Shown here: positions 1 to 7,156 of the stretch, piece after piece
How the letters are laid out: the number at the start of each line of letters is the position of its first letter
How positions within the stretch are numbered: the stretch's first letter is position 1
Origin: Chitinophagales bacterium
GTDB lineage: Bacteria; Bacteroidota; Bacteroidia; Chitinophagales; Chitinophagaceae
Assembly: GCA_015654495.1 (NCBI GenBank)
Contig: JAATGW010000536.1
Location: 1 to 7,876, forward strand
Reading direction: 5' to 3'
Length of the DNA stretch: 7,876 bases
Made by a program: the position numbers and the translations under genes
The notes under the pieces: generated by a model
Database searches by the model: none
What the model saw: the letters and a program-made list of their open reading frames with translations, nothing else
What the model was told of the DNA's origin: nothing

Positions 1-1341
1 CCTTTAGAGCGAGCATGTAATGTGACCAAACCCTGGCAGGGCCCGCCACCGGCACCACCAGTTGCATACCGTGATTCGGTAAAAACAGAAGAAGCTCCGT
101 TGATGGAATGGTCTGAACTGTTCAGGGATACCGTTTTGCAAACCATCATCAGAACAACTTTAAATAATAATAAAGACCTGCTCACAGCCGTGGCCAGGAT
201 AGAAGAATCTTCAGCGCAGGCGGCAATTGCAAGGGCGGGTCTCTATCCAACTTTAGGTTATGAAGGCAGGGTAGGCAAGACCCATGCCGGCGACGAAGCA
301 AGGAAAGTTGTTGCGGGCGCCAACACGGCCATTTTCAGCGGATATGCGGTTCTCAACTGGGAACTGGATCTCTGGGGAAAATTGCGTGCGACAAAACGCT
401 CTGCACTGGCGGATCTGCAGTCAACTATTTCAGCATCCAACAATATCAGGGTCAGCCTTATTGCTGAAGCCGCTTCTCAGTATTTTCTTTTACGTGATCT
501 TGATAACCGTTTGCTGATCTCCCGGCAAACCTATGAAAGCAGGAAAGAGTATACACGTGTTATCACCGATAGATTTGAAAAAGGATATATTCCTGATCTT
601 GATAGGCTGATGGCTATCCAGCAGGAATCAGATATCGCTGCAAACATTCCAATGCTCGAAAGGCAGATTGTACAAACTGAAAATAGTTTAAGGCTTCTGA
701 TGGGGTTGCCGCCGGGTCGTATCATGCGTGGGTATCTCAACCGTGATCAACTACTTCCTCCATCAATACCTGCCGGCCTGCCCTCACAGCTATTACAGCG
801 CCGGCCGGATATCAAAGCAGCTGAGCAGTCCCTTCAGGCGCAATATGAAAGGATTGGTATAGCGCAAGCCAGCAGGTTTCCTTCGCTCAGTTTAACCGGA
901 CTTCTCGGTTTTGCGAGTCCCCAGTTAAGCAGTTTACTTTCAGGAGCGGGTTTTACTGCGGGTGGTGCAGGAGCATTAACGGGTCCCATATTCAATTTTA
1001 ATCAATTGAAGAACCAGGTCAGGATTGAAGAGAAAAGAACTATACAGGCAAACCTTGCGTACGAGCAAACAGTTTTAACTGCATTTGGAGATGTTGACAA
1101 TTCACTCATTTATATCAGAACTTATACGGGGGAGCATGAGCAGCGGAAAATACAGGTCGATGCTGCTCTTAAAGCGCTCACATTATCTACCGCCAGATAT
1201 GATCATGGGTTTACTTCTTTCCTGGAAGTACTCACTCAGCAGGATAATCTTTTTGACGCGCAGATCCAGGAATCAGCAGCGCTGGCCGGCAAATTAAATT
1301 CAATTGTAATGCTCTATAAATCACTCGGCGGTGGCTGGTAG
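1..1341 (+). CDS. Outer-membrane efflux channel, NodT/TolC family (5' end outside window)
   Basis: Trimeric outer-membrane channel (OMF) of an RND-type tripartite efflux pump. Family signatures, numbered from the GTG at 22: WELDLWGK at 113-120, which ends the first OEP repeat's strand region; GLPPG at 228-232; LLQRRPDI at 257-264 followed by AE and a FPSLSLTG segment, the hallmark opening of the second OEP repeat; and GPIFNF near 320, the usual 'GPIF' site. The frame is open to base 1 and the residues just before the GTG read A-C-N-V-T-K-P-W, resembling the mature start of an OMF lipoprotein, where Cys is acylated. The visible residues before that Cys (E-R-A) are not a good lipobox. I therefore treat the gene as partial rather than starting at the GTG. 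With 446 residues visible it is nearly full length for the family (about 460-480). The adaptor and RND transporter genes would be expected upstream. It ends in TAG. Confidence 0.93.
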   Translation, partial: PLERACNVTKPWQGPPPAPPVAYRDSVKTEEAPLMEWSELFRDTVLQTIIRTTLNNNKDLLTAVARIEESSAQAAIARAGLYPTLGYEGRVGKTHAGDEARKVVAGANTAIFSGYAVLNWELDLWGKLRATKRSALADLQSTISASNNIRVSLIAEAASQYFLLRDLDNRLLISRQTYESRKEYTRVITDRFEKGYIPDLDRLMAIQQESDIAANIPMLERQIVQTENSLRLLMGLPPGRIMRGYLNRDQLLPPSIPAGLPSQLLQRRPDIKAAEQSLQAQYERIGIAQASRFPSLSLTGLLGFASPQLSSLLSGAGFTAGGAGALTGPIFNFNQLKNQVRIEEKRTIQANLAYEQTVLTAFGDVDNSLIYIRTYTGEHEQRKIQVDAALKALTLSTARYDHGFTSFLEVLTQQDNLFDAQIQESAALAGKLNSIVMLYKSLGGGW

Positions 1342-1424
1342 TTCAGGGTTGCAGGTATTTGGCATTGGCAGGCATCACGGCATGGCCTTCATGAATACGG
1401 AATCAAATTAATAAGAACATTTTT

Positions 1425-2492
1425 ATGAAATACAGAATCAGAGATCATCAAAAACGCAGAAACCAATATAACAACCATGCGGAGTGGAAGATATTCCCAT
1501 TGCGGGTATTCATGTCCGTACTATTCGTTTCGGTTCTTGCTTCCGGCGGGTACGCGCAGCCGGTAGCCGGGGACAAAAGCATACTGATGCAAAGCTATGT
1601 ATACGCGGTAAAAGATTCGGTTGAGCTCGGGCTTGATGTGTACAAAAAGGATTCTGTTGACGGAAAAGCAAAGCCCTGTGTACTCTTTGTTTTTGGCGGT
1701 GCATTTATGGCGGGTCACAGGAACGACACCGTGTACAACAGATACTTTCATTTTCTTGCTGATCATAATTATGTAGTGATTCCGATTTCTTACCGGCTTG
1801 GTCTTAAGAATGTAAAGCACCTTTCAAAATTTGATATCGGTCCCTTGCGAAAGGCTATTGATATGGCTGTTGAAGATGTATTTGACGCAACAGCCTGGAT
1901 AATCTCGAATGCCGCAATTCTTGGCATCGATACCAGCAAAATCATTTTATCAGGATCCAGCTCAGGTGCTATTACCGTTTTGGGTGCTGAATATGCAAAA
2001 AGAAATAATAAGCCCCTGGCCTCGAAACTACCGGCATCATTTCAATATGCAGGACTTATTTCTTTTTCGGGTGCACTGCTCAGCTTCGACGGAAAGCCAA
2101 AATACAGTATAAAGCCTGCCCCGGCGATGTTGTTTCATGGCACCGCTGATAAAATTGTTCCTTATGGTAAGATCCGTTTTTTTAATAAAGGGTTTTTTGG
2201 CTCTTCATCAATAGCCGCCACTTTCAAAAAAAATAAATACCCCTATTTTATTTACAGGGCTGATGGACTTGGTCATGAAATGGCCATACTGCCAATGTAC
2301 GAACATCTTCCAATGATCCTCGACTTTCTCGACCAGTATGTGAATCAGGCAAAGCCGCAGGAAGTGGATATATTTTTCAATGATCCTACGATCAAACCGC
2401 TGATGACCCTTACACCTAAGGAGCTATTTAAAAAACTGCAGGAGAAATCAGAAGATAAAACACAACCTGCACCAGTATCATTTAATAAATAA
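1425..2492 (+). CDS. Secreted alpha/beta-hydrolase (esterase/lipase-like, BD-FAE type)
   Basis: Alpha/beta-hydrolase fold enzyme of the carboxylesterase / BD-FAE type, probably hydrolysing an ester in the periplasm or outside the cell; substrate unknown. Visible elements: oxyanion-hole segment FGGAF at 90-94 (family form HGGGF or HGGAF; the leading His is Phe here), nucleophile elbow G-S-S-S-G at 177-181 with Ser179, likely acid Asp242 in HGTADKIVPY, and catalytic His284 in GLGHEM. The order and spacing fit the fold. A signal peptide is clear at about 30-44 (hydrophobic SVLFVSVLASGG, cleavage likely after GYA and before Gln45), but it is preceded by an unusually long basic n-region of 29 residues. 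The ATG at 1425 has an A/T-rich upstream typical of Bacteroidota. The internal ATG at 1512 would give a normal-length signal peptide and is a real alternative. It lies 83 bp after the efflux gene and 9 bp before the lipoprotein gene, so it is in an operon with the latter. Confidence 0.87.
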   Translation: MKYRIRDHQKRRNQYNNHAEWKIFPLRVFMSVLFVSVLASGGYAQPVAGDKSILMQSYVYAVKDSVELGLDVYKKDSVDGKAKPCVLFVFGGAFMAGHRNDTVYNRYFHFLADHNYVVIPISYRLGLKNVKHLSKFDIGPLRKAIDMAVEDVFDATAWIISNAAILGIDTSKIILSGSSSGAITVLGAEYAKRNNKPLASKLPASFQYAGLISFSGALLSFDGKPKYSIKPAPAMLFHGTADKIVPYGKIRFFNKGFFGSSSIAATFKKNKYPYFIYRADGLGHEMAILPMYEHLPMILDFLDQYVNQAKPQEVDIFFNDPTIKPLMTLTPKELFKKLQEKSEDKTQPAPVSFNK

Positions 2493-2501
2493 AAAATAAA
2501 A

Positions 2502-3116
2502 ATGAAAGTCATGAAAAAGAAATCAAATGCAGTAATCATTTTTTGCATTGTAATGCTGGCCGGCTGCAGCCCCGTTACACAGATCGACACCAGCTGGAGG
2601 GATCCGAATGTAACTATCGATTCAAAGAAACTGAACAAATTTATTGTTGCTGCTCTTTTAAAGAATGAGTCTGTAAGAAGGCAGGTTGAAGATGGAATGG
2701 CTGCTCTTGTAAAGGACAAAGCTGTTCAGTCTTACAAAGAATTTGGAACCGGTGCGCTTAAAGAAAATGATTCCACTTACAATGAGAGGCTCAAGGCCGA
2801 AGGATTCGACGGCATCGTAATGATGAGCCTTGTTGACGTAAAGAATACAACCCGATATGTACCTGGAAATGGTCCGATGTATTATAACAGCTGGAGAGGT
2901 TATTGGGGATTTTCGTGGGGAGGTTTCTATGATCCGGGCTACTATACCACCGACAAAACTTATAAAGTTGAAGTAAATGTATATTCTCTTAAAACAGGTA
3001 GCCTGATCTGGTCCGGGCTTACAAGCACCATTGATCCTGGTACTGGCAGTGAACTATATAATCAGGTGTCGAATACTGTATATAAGCAAATGAAAAAGGA
3101 AGGATTCCTGATTTAG
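2502..3116 (+). CDS. Tyr/Trp/Gly-rich lipoprotein of unknown function
   Basis: A 204-residue predicted lipoprotein. A basic N-terminus (KKK at 5-7), a hydrophobic segment and the lipobox L-A-G-C at 19-22 mark Cys22 as the acylated residue. The mature protein has an N-terminal region with TSWRDP near 30-35, a charged helical middle, then an aromatic, glycine-rich stretch at about 118-148 (YYNSW, GYWGFSWGGFYDPGYY). A C-terminal beta-like segment ends with SLKTGSLIWSG, the kind of phrase seen near the end of DUF4136 lipoproteins. That resemblance is weak and I do not assign the family firmly. ATG 2511, three codons in, is an equally good start and keeps the lipobox. The gene follows the hydrolase by 9 bp, so the two are co-transcribed; both products would act in the envelope. 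It ends in TAG. No catalytic motif is visible. Confidence 0.85.
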   Translation: MKVMKKKSNAVIIFCIVMLAGCSPVTQIDTSWRDPNVTIDSKKLNKFIVAALLKNESVRRQVEDGMAALVKDKAVQSYKEFGTGALKENDSTYNERLKAEGFDGIVMMSLVDVKNTTRYVPGNGPMYYNSWRGYWGFSWGGFYDPGYYTTDKTYKVEVNVYSLKTGSLIWSGLTSTIDPGTGSELYNQVSNTVYKQMKKEGFLI

Positions 3117-3143
3117 TGCTTTGATGTTAACCAGCATTTTTCG

Positions 3144-3162
3144 GGACAGATAGAATCTGTTC
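3144..3162 (+). other. Small hairpin between lipoprotein and membrane-protein genes
   Basis: Inverted repeat: 3144-3151 pairs with 3155-3162 (ACAGAT/ATCTGT core, one G-U pair, and an outer G-C), leaving a 3-nt loop. It lies 28 bp after the lipoprotein stop and 20 bp before the next start. No T-run follows directly, so it is not a standard intrinsic terminator. It could attenuate read-through or stabilise an mRNA end. Confidence 0.35.
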
Positions 3163-3181
3163 ATTAACTATAAAAATTTCT

Positions 3182-3703
3182 ATGTTGAAAAAGAACGGGG
3201 CAATAAAAGATTACCAGGTGCTTGTACAGCCGCCCCTGAAAGCTCCCGTGATCTTTAATGTGGTATTAATGATTGTACTGCCGGTTTGTGCTATACTGGT
3301 AGAAACTATTTTCTGGAAGACGTCGGCGGATCCGGCCCTGATAGCGAAATGGTTTATTTTCTGGGGACTGGGTGTGCGCCTGTTTATCTATGGCGCCATC
3401 CAGCTTTTCAAACCGGCCTTTGCAGCTTTCAGGATATTCAGACTAAGGAATAAAGGAAGTATTCCTGTTATTAAAGAACTGGGTGCTATGAATATCTCTG
3501 TGTCTGCAATTGCAATACTTTCATTTTTCAATGAGGATATTTTTCGCGCCGCATCGATACCAGGCTGCATATTTTTCGGCCTGGCTATCCTTCGGCACCT
3601 GACCGGCAAAGAAGAAAACAATAAGGAAATAATCAGCCTGATTACAGATCTGATCATGTTTGTAGTTTCACTGCTCTATGTATTCTTTTTCCTGTTCAAC
3701 TAA
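3182..3703 (+). CDS. Small multi-pass inner-membrane protein (DUF6790-like)
   Basis: A 173-residue hydrophobic protein with about four membrane segments, near residues 22-43, 54-74, 101-138 (probably two short or one kinked) and 150-172. A basic loop, FRLRNKGS at about 86-93, lies between the second and third and is likely cytoplasmic. The segment KELGAMNISVSAIAILSFF (98-116) and the later FFGLAILRHL followed by a polar stretch and the last helix resemble the pattern I associate with DUF6790 membrane proteins; this match is from memory and unverified. Function unknown. It follows the lipoprotein gene by 65 bp in the same direction, so it may belong to the same transcription unit, although a hairpin lies between. 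The ATG at 3182 is preceded by an A/T-rich stretch (ACTATAAAAATTTCT), usual for Bacteroidota. It ends facing the transglutaminase gene of the opposite strand. Confidence 0.8.
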   Translation: MLKKNGAIKDYQVLVQPPLKAPVIFNVVLMIVLPVCAILVETIFWKTSADPALIAKWFIFWGLGVRLFIYGAIQLFKPAFAAFRIFRLRNKGSIPVIKELGAMNISVSAIAILSFFNEDIFRAASIPGCIFFGLAILRHLTGKEENNKEIISLITDLIMFVVSLLYVFFFLFN

Positions 3704-3705
3704 GC

Positions 3706-3740
3706 AACGTTTAACGTTAAACGTTCAACGTAAAACGTCA
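3706..3740. repeat. Five-copy AACGTNN heptamer repeat with a 20-bp palindrome, between convergent genes
   Basis: Five contiguous 7-bp units read AACGTTT, AACGTTA, AACGTTC, AACGTAA, AACGTCA. The first 20 bases (3706-3725) are also a perfect palindrome centred between 3715 and 3716. The repeat begins 3 bp after the + strand stop and its last unit overlaps the TGA stop of the minus-strand transglutaminase gene. It therefore fills the whole convergent gap and could act as a weak bidirectional transcription end, although the stem is AT-rich. Confidence 0.85.
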
Positions 3741-4682
3741 CTGCTGCTGATTCGCAAAATTTTCCATAAATACTTCTTCCGGTTCTGCGGAAGCTTCAGT
3801 ATTCATTTTAACGCGGGTTTTATCTTCAAACACGCGACCATCTTCGTAGCCAACGGAAACGAATACACTCAGTAATTGCCGTGCCGGACCTTTAAAAGAT
3901 CCGCGTACAGGTGAGCAGTCGCTGAAGTTGCGGCCAACGGCGAGTTTGATATGTTTATGCGTTACCCAGACATTATTCGTAGGATCAATTCCTGCCCAAC
4001 CATGCATCGGTATCCAGGCTTCTACCCAGGCATGTGTGGCGCCTTCACCGCGGAGACCATCCTTGTTCGGACAAATATAACCGCTGACATAGCGGGATGG
4101 AATCTTCATACTCCGCAATACCTGCAGCATCACATGTGCAAAGTCCTGGCATACCCCGGTTTTATGCTGAAGAATTTCGTCAACAGTCGACTCGATATTG
4201 GTGATGCCCTTGATATACTGGAAATACTGGTAGATATACTGGCTGCAATCCTGCACGATACCCGCGATGCTTTTCCAGGGCTGATCGATCAATTCTATTA
4301 TCCTGTTTATCTCAGCCTGGTTTTCGATATGATCTGCCCTGGTCAGTTCAAGTAGTTTCAGTTGATTCCGCACATCCGTTTCCAATGCCGATTTTCCGGT
4401 ATTGTAATTCAGGTAGGGTTCGGTCGTGGCTGTGGTTCGCACGATCAGTTTGCTTTCAATAAGCAGGTGCTGATGTGGTTCATGGATATTGAAGGTGGCA
4501 ACTTTATTTTTCCAGTAGTCTTCAAAAATATGCATTGCGGGCTGGGTAGTAATATTGATTTCCTGGTTCAGCATCTCCTGTTCAGGGCACACATAAGGGA
4601 AAATCCGGATTTCGTTTACGCTTTCCCGTACGGGCCGGTCGTAATCGTATTGGGTGATATGGTGTATTTTGAAAACCGCCAT
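3738..4682 (-). CDS. Transglutaminase-like cysteine protease (COG1305)
   Basis: A 314-residue cytoplasmic protein with the bacterial transglutaminase architecture: an N-terminal beta domain at about 1-85 (opening HHITQYDYDRPVRESVNEIRI, the Bact_transglu_N pattern) and a transglutaminase/papain-like catalytic core at about 140-240. The triad is visible: Cys178 in TGVCQDFAH, His217 in ATHAWVEAW, Asp233 in GIDPTNN. The following GRNFSDCSPVRGSFKG (250-265) is a conserved family tail motif. No signal peptide. Proteins of this family in this neighbourhood are thought to be peptidases cutting or remodelling amide bonds rather than cross-linking enzymes; that is family inference. It is last in the minus operon, starting 10 bp after the alpha-E stop. 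The C-terminal ~25 residues are acidic and poorly conserved-looking (EASAEPEE, ending QQQ). Its stop overlaps the heptamer repeat. Confidence 0.93.
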   Translation of the reverse strand: MAVFKIHHITQYDYDRPVRESVNEIRIFPYVCPEQEMLNQEINITTQPAMHIFEDYWKNKVATFNIHEPHQHLLIESKLIVRTTATTEPYLNYNTGKSALETDVRNQLKLLELTRADHIENQAEINRIIELIDQPWKSIAGIVQDCSQYIYQYFQYIKGITNIESTVDEILQHKTGVCQDFAHVMLQVLRSMKIPSRYVSGYICPNKDGLRGEGATHAWVEAWIPMHGWAGIDPTNNVWVTHKHIKLAVGRNFSDCSPVRGSFKGPARQLLSVFVSVGYEDGRVFEDKTRVKMNTEASAEPEEVFMENFANQQQ

Positions 4683-4692
4683 TGCACGAAAC

Positions 4693-5634
4693 TTAGGAAT
4701 AGGAGAAGAATACCTGTGTAAGTAGTTTATTGAACTGCAGCAGCTGACTGCGGATCAGATCGAGAAATTTTTCCGGTGTTACTGAACGAACCTGTTCGGT
4801 ATCTGCAAATTCTATCAGGCTCATCAGTCGCCCGAATTCCTTCTCCAGCTTATCTTTTTGCGCCGGATTATTTTTCAGTATCACATGCCGCAGGTAATGA
4901 TTCATTTTCGCAATACTGTAATGAACGGAGCGGGTGAACTCCCGATTAAACAGTACCTGGTCCAGTACATTCAATGTGTGTTTATTGGAGCGATAGGTCT
5001 TCAGGTGTAATTCGTAACCTGAGAGGGAGAGTAGGAGGTTTCTCCAGTAAAGAATATCATGGTTATACTCCAGGTCATAATCGATATTCCGGAAATAGAG
5101 GCTTGTCATTTCAATGGTGATCAGGCAGCGTTCCGTGAACTTGCCGATATTCATAAAATACCAGCCCATGCTTCTCGGCATGGTGCTTCCTGCCACACCG
5201 GTATACAGGGTGACCATATCCGTCATGCGATCCAGGGCCGGGAGTGCATCCTGTGACGTGAGCCGGTTTACAAAATGCGGTGAATTCACATTATGATACA
5301 TCAGGTTCACCTGTTCCCACACTTCCTTGGTGATATGGTCCTGGGCACCGCGGGCATTTTCGCGTGCACGGCTCAGTAATACTTTCAGTGAATTGTTATT
5401 GGTAGTATCCGAGAAAATATATTGCAGCACCATCGTGCTGTTGAATTCCATTAGTGCAGTTTTTTCTTCGTCGGCATGACTGAATATTTCCAGTATCGGC
5501 CGCCACGAAGTTAAATTTTCAAGGCCTTTGTCAAGCGACAAAACATATTCTGTACGAAGGATACGGATGATACCCTCCGTTCTTTCCATGTACCTGTCCA
5601 GCCAGTATAGTGAATCTGCAATTCTGCTCAGCAT
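4693..5634 (-). CDS. Alpha-E domain protein (DUF403, COG2307)
   Basis: A 313-residue all-helical protein covering a complete alpha-E domain (about 310 residues in the family). The N-terminus MLSRIADSLYWLDRYMERTE is diagnostic (family form: LSR-ADSL-W--RY-ER-E). Conserved internal points include LLSRARENARGAQDHI near 127-142 and the GRLMSLIEF segment near the C-terminus. Its biochemical activity is not established. It is almost always encoded beside, or fused to, a circularly permuted ATP-grasp enzyme and is thought to assist in making or handling the ligated peptide product. Here it is a stand-alone gene, 22 bp after the ATP-grasp stop and 10 bp before the transglutaminase start, so translation is likely linked across the operon. 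No signal peptide or membrane segment; it acts in the cytoplasm. Confidence 0.93.
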   Translation of the reverse strand: MLSRIADSLYWLDRYMERTEGIIRILRTEYVLSLDKGLENLTSWRPILEIFSHADEEKTALMEFNSTMVLQYIFSDTTNNNSLKVLLSRARENARGAQDHITKEVWEQVNLMYHNVNSPHFVNRLTSQDALPALDRMTDMVTLYTGVAGSTMPRSMGWYFMNIGKFTERCLITIEMTSLYFRNIDYDLEYNHDILYWRNLLLSLSGYELHLKTYRSNKHTLNVLDQVLFNREFTRSVHYSIAKMNHYLRHVILKNNPAQKDKLEKEFGRLMSLIEFADTEQVRSVTPEKFLDLIRSQLLQFNKLLTQVFFSYS

Positions 5635-5656
5635 AGTTGGGGTTGATTGCTACTTT

Positions 5657-6943
5657 TTAGTCTTTTATATCGATGATCCAGGTGTCTTTACTGCCGCCGC
5701 CCTGCGATGAATTCACTACGAGTGAGCCTTCACGTAAGGCTACGCGCGTCAGTCCGCCGGGAACGATATGAATTCCATCGGCACCCTGAAGGGCGAAGGG
5801 CCGCAGATCCACATGTCGGGCTTTCAGTTCACCGTCGATAAAACAGGGAACGGTGGAAAGCTGAATGATCGGTTGGGCGATAAAATTCCGCGGGTCATTA
5901 TCCACTTCTTTCCGGAAATGATCCACCTCCTCATCCGTAGCTTTATTACCCATCAGCATGCCATAACCGCCGGACTGGTTCGTGCGTTTCAAAACCATTG
6001 AGTTGATGTTTTTGAATACATATTCTTTTGCATCCACATCACTCATCTGGTAAGTAGGCACATTGGGAAGGATCGGATCTTCGTTCAGGTAATACTTGAT
6101 CATCGCGGGTACATAGGCATAAGTCGCTTTATCATCGGCAACGCCATTGCCCACAGCATTCACCAGGGCGACATTGCCTTTACGGTAAGCGCTCATCAGT
6201 CCGGGTACGCCAAGTGCGCTTTCCGGCCGGAACACCAGCGGATCCAGGTAGTCGTCGTCGATGCGGCGGTAGATCACATCTACCTGTTGCAGACCCATGG
6301 TTGTTTTCATGTATACCTTATGGTTATCCACCATCAGGTCGCGGCCTTCCACCAGGGGGATGCCCATCTGGCGTGCGAGGAAAGTATGTTCGTAATAGGC
6401 CGAGTTGTAAATGCCGGGCGTCAGCAATACGACAACGGGGTTGGCGATCTGACGTGTGGCCATGCTCAGCAGGATCTGGTATAACATCAACGGATAGTTA
6501 CTCACCATCCTTGCCTTGTTTGTTGAGAGCAGATCAGGAAAAAGGCGCTTGGTCACTTCCCGGTTTTCCAGCATATAGGATACGCCGGAGGGTGTGCGGA
6601 GATTATCCTCCAGTACATAAAACTCTCCATCGGCGCCACGGATCAGGTCGATGCCGGCGATATGTACGAAGATATCATGGGCTACTTTGATGCCATGCAC
6701 TTCGCGGGTGTACTGCGGGCAACTCGCGATCAGTTCGGCCGGAACAACGCCGTCTTTCAGGATCTGTTGTTCTCCGTAAACATCGTTCAGGAAAAGGTTG
6801 AGGGTTTTCAAACGCTGTTTGATTCCCCTTTCGATCTTGTCCCAGGCTTCAGTTGAGATGATGCGCGGAATGATATCGAAGGGAAAGATGCGTTCAATCC
6901 CTGCATTGTCAGCATACACAGTAAATGTGATACCCTGGTTCAT
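5657..6943 (-). CDS. Circularly permuted ATP-grasp amidoligase (COG2308), N-terminally shortened by an in-frame stop
   Basis: ATP-dependent carboxylate-amine ligase of the circularly permuted ATP-grasp type, the first gene of the minus operon. Numbered from the ATG at 6943: GITFTVY 4-10 and ERIFPFDIIPRII 17-29 (family opening); VLEDNLRTPSGVSY 110-123; YRRIDDD 225-231; VNAVGNGVADDKA 261-273; VLKRTNQSGGYG 317-328, a nucleotide-loop segment; RHVDLRPF 376-383; and GGLTRVAL 396-403 with a closing SSQGGGSKDTW. The catalytic core is thus complete at 428 residues, but the family is usually about 470-480. The missing part lies directly upstream in the same frame, split off by a TAG at 7007-7009. The ATG at 6943 is the first ATG/GTG/TTG codon after that stop, so it is the only visible restart. 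Whether the shortened protein folds is uncertain, since the core motifs are intact but about 56 N-terminal residues would be lost. Confidence 0.85.
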   Translation of the reverse strand: MNQGITFTVYADNAGIERIFPFDIIPRIISTEAWDKIERGIKQRLKTLNLFLNDVYGEQQILKDGVVPAELIASCPQYTREVHGIKVAHDIFVHIAGIDLIRGADGEFYVLEDNLRTPSGVSYMLENREVTKRLFPDLLSTNKARMVSNYPLMLYQILLSMATRQIANPVVVLLTPGIYNSAYYEHTFLARQMGIPLVEGRDLMVDNHKVYMKTTMGLQQVDVIYRRIDDDYLDPLVFRPESALGVPGLMSAYRKGNVALVNAVGNGVADDKATYAYVPAMIKYYLNEDPILPNVPTYQMSDVDAKEYVFKNINSMVLKRTNQSGGYGMLMGNKATDEEVDHFRKEVDNDPRNFIAQPIIQLSTVPCFIDGELKARHVDLRPFALQGADGIHIVPGGLTRVALREGSLVVNSSQGGGSKDTWIIDIKD

Positions 6944-7006
6944 GAAGAGTTCGCCGGCCAGCTTGTCTTTCTGGAACAGCTGATCGACCTCCGAAGATCG
7001 CAGGGT

Positions 7007-7111
7007 CTAAAATACCTGCCGGTACTCCGGGCGTAGCAGCCCGTTTTGCAGCATTTCGTCCCATTTCAGGGGGTCTGTCTTATAGGCCTGTAATAATGCT
7101 TCACCGGTCAT
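7007..7111 (-). pseudogene. Separated 5' end of the ATP-grasp gene, ending in an in-frame amber codon
   Basis: From the ATG at 7111 the minus strand reads 34 codons (beginning MTGEALLQAY, with KWDEM at 16-20 and LLRPEYRQVF at 25-34), then TAG at 7007-7009, then TLRSSEVDQLF and onward in the same frame into MNQGITFTVY at 6943. The distance from 7111 to 6943 is exactly 56 codons. The content (a 'WDEM ... LRPEY ...' stretch followed by a helix before GITF) is what precedes the core in intact family members, so the true gene is 5657-7111, about 484 codons. A single C-to-T change (CAG Gln to TAG) would explain it. It may be a nonsense mutation, a sequencing error or, less likely, read-through; two other genes here also end in TAG, which argues against amber reassignment. 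Confidence 0.8.
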
Positions 7112-7131
7112 ATTGATGGATTAAAATGACA

Positions 7132-7146
7132 GGCCGGTAACCGGCC
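7132..7146 (-). promoter_or_regulatory. GC-rich hairpin in the leader of the ATP-grasp operon
   Basis: GGCCGGTAACCGGCC is a near-perfect inverted repeat: seven-base arms around one central base, realistically a 6-bp all-GC stem with a 3-nt loop. It sits 20 bp upstream of the ATG at 7111. If transcription starts further upstream, it forms in the 5' leader of the operon mRNA and could limit or protect translation. If not, it may be a protein-binding site. No T-run follows in the minus direction, so it is not a plain terminator. Confidence 0.5.
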
Positions 7147-7156
7147 GTACGGCAGC

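Noticed and set aside
1342..1424. Terminator or promoter between the efflux and hydrolase genes
   Set aside because: No stable stem followed by a T-run and no convincing promoter pair; only an A/T-rich stretch before the hydrolase start.
3951..4721. Two + strand open frames of 134 and 119 residues within the transglutaminase gene
   Set aside because: Both are antisense shadows of the transglutaminase coding sequence, whose triad and domain motifs are clear; neither has its own start context or family signature.
6214..6690. 158-residue open frame on the + strand inside the ATP-grasp gene
   Set aside because: It lies antisense to a strongly conserved enzyme core, is Pro/Arg/Cys-rich with no recognisable domain, and is explained by the high G+C of that gene.
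7007..7009. Amber codon read as an amino acid (recoding)
   Set aside because: The efflux and lipoprotein genes in the same window end in TAG at the expected lengths, so TAG works as a stop here; no recoding element such as pyrrolysine machinery is visible.
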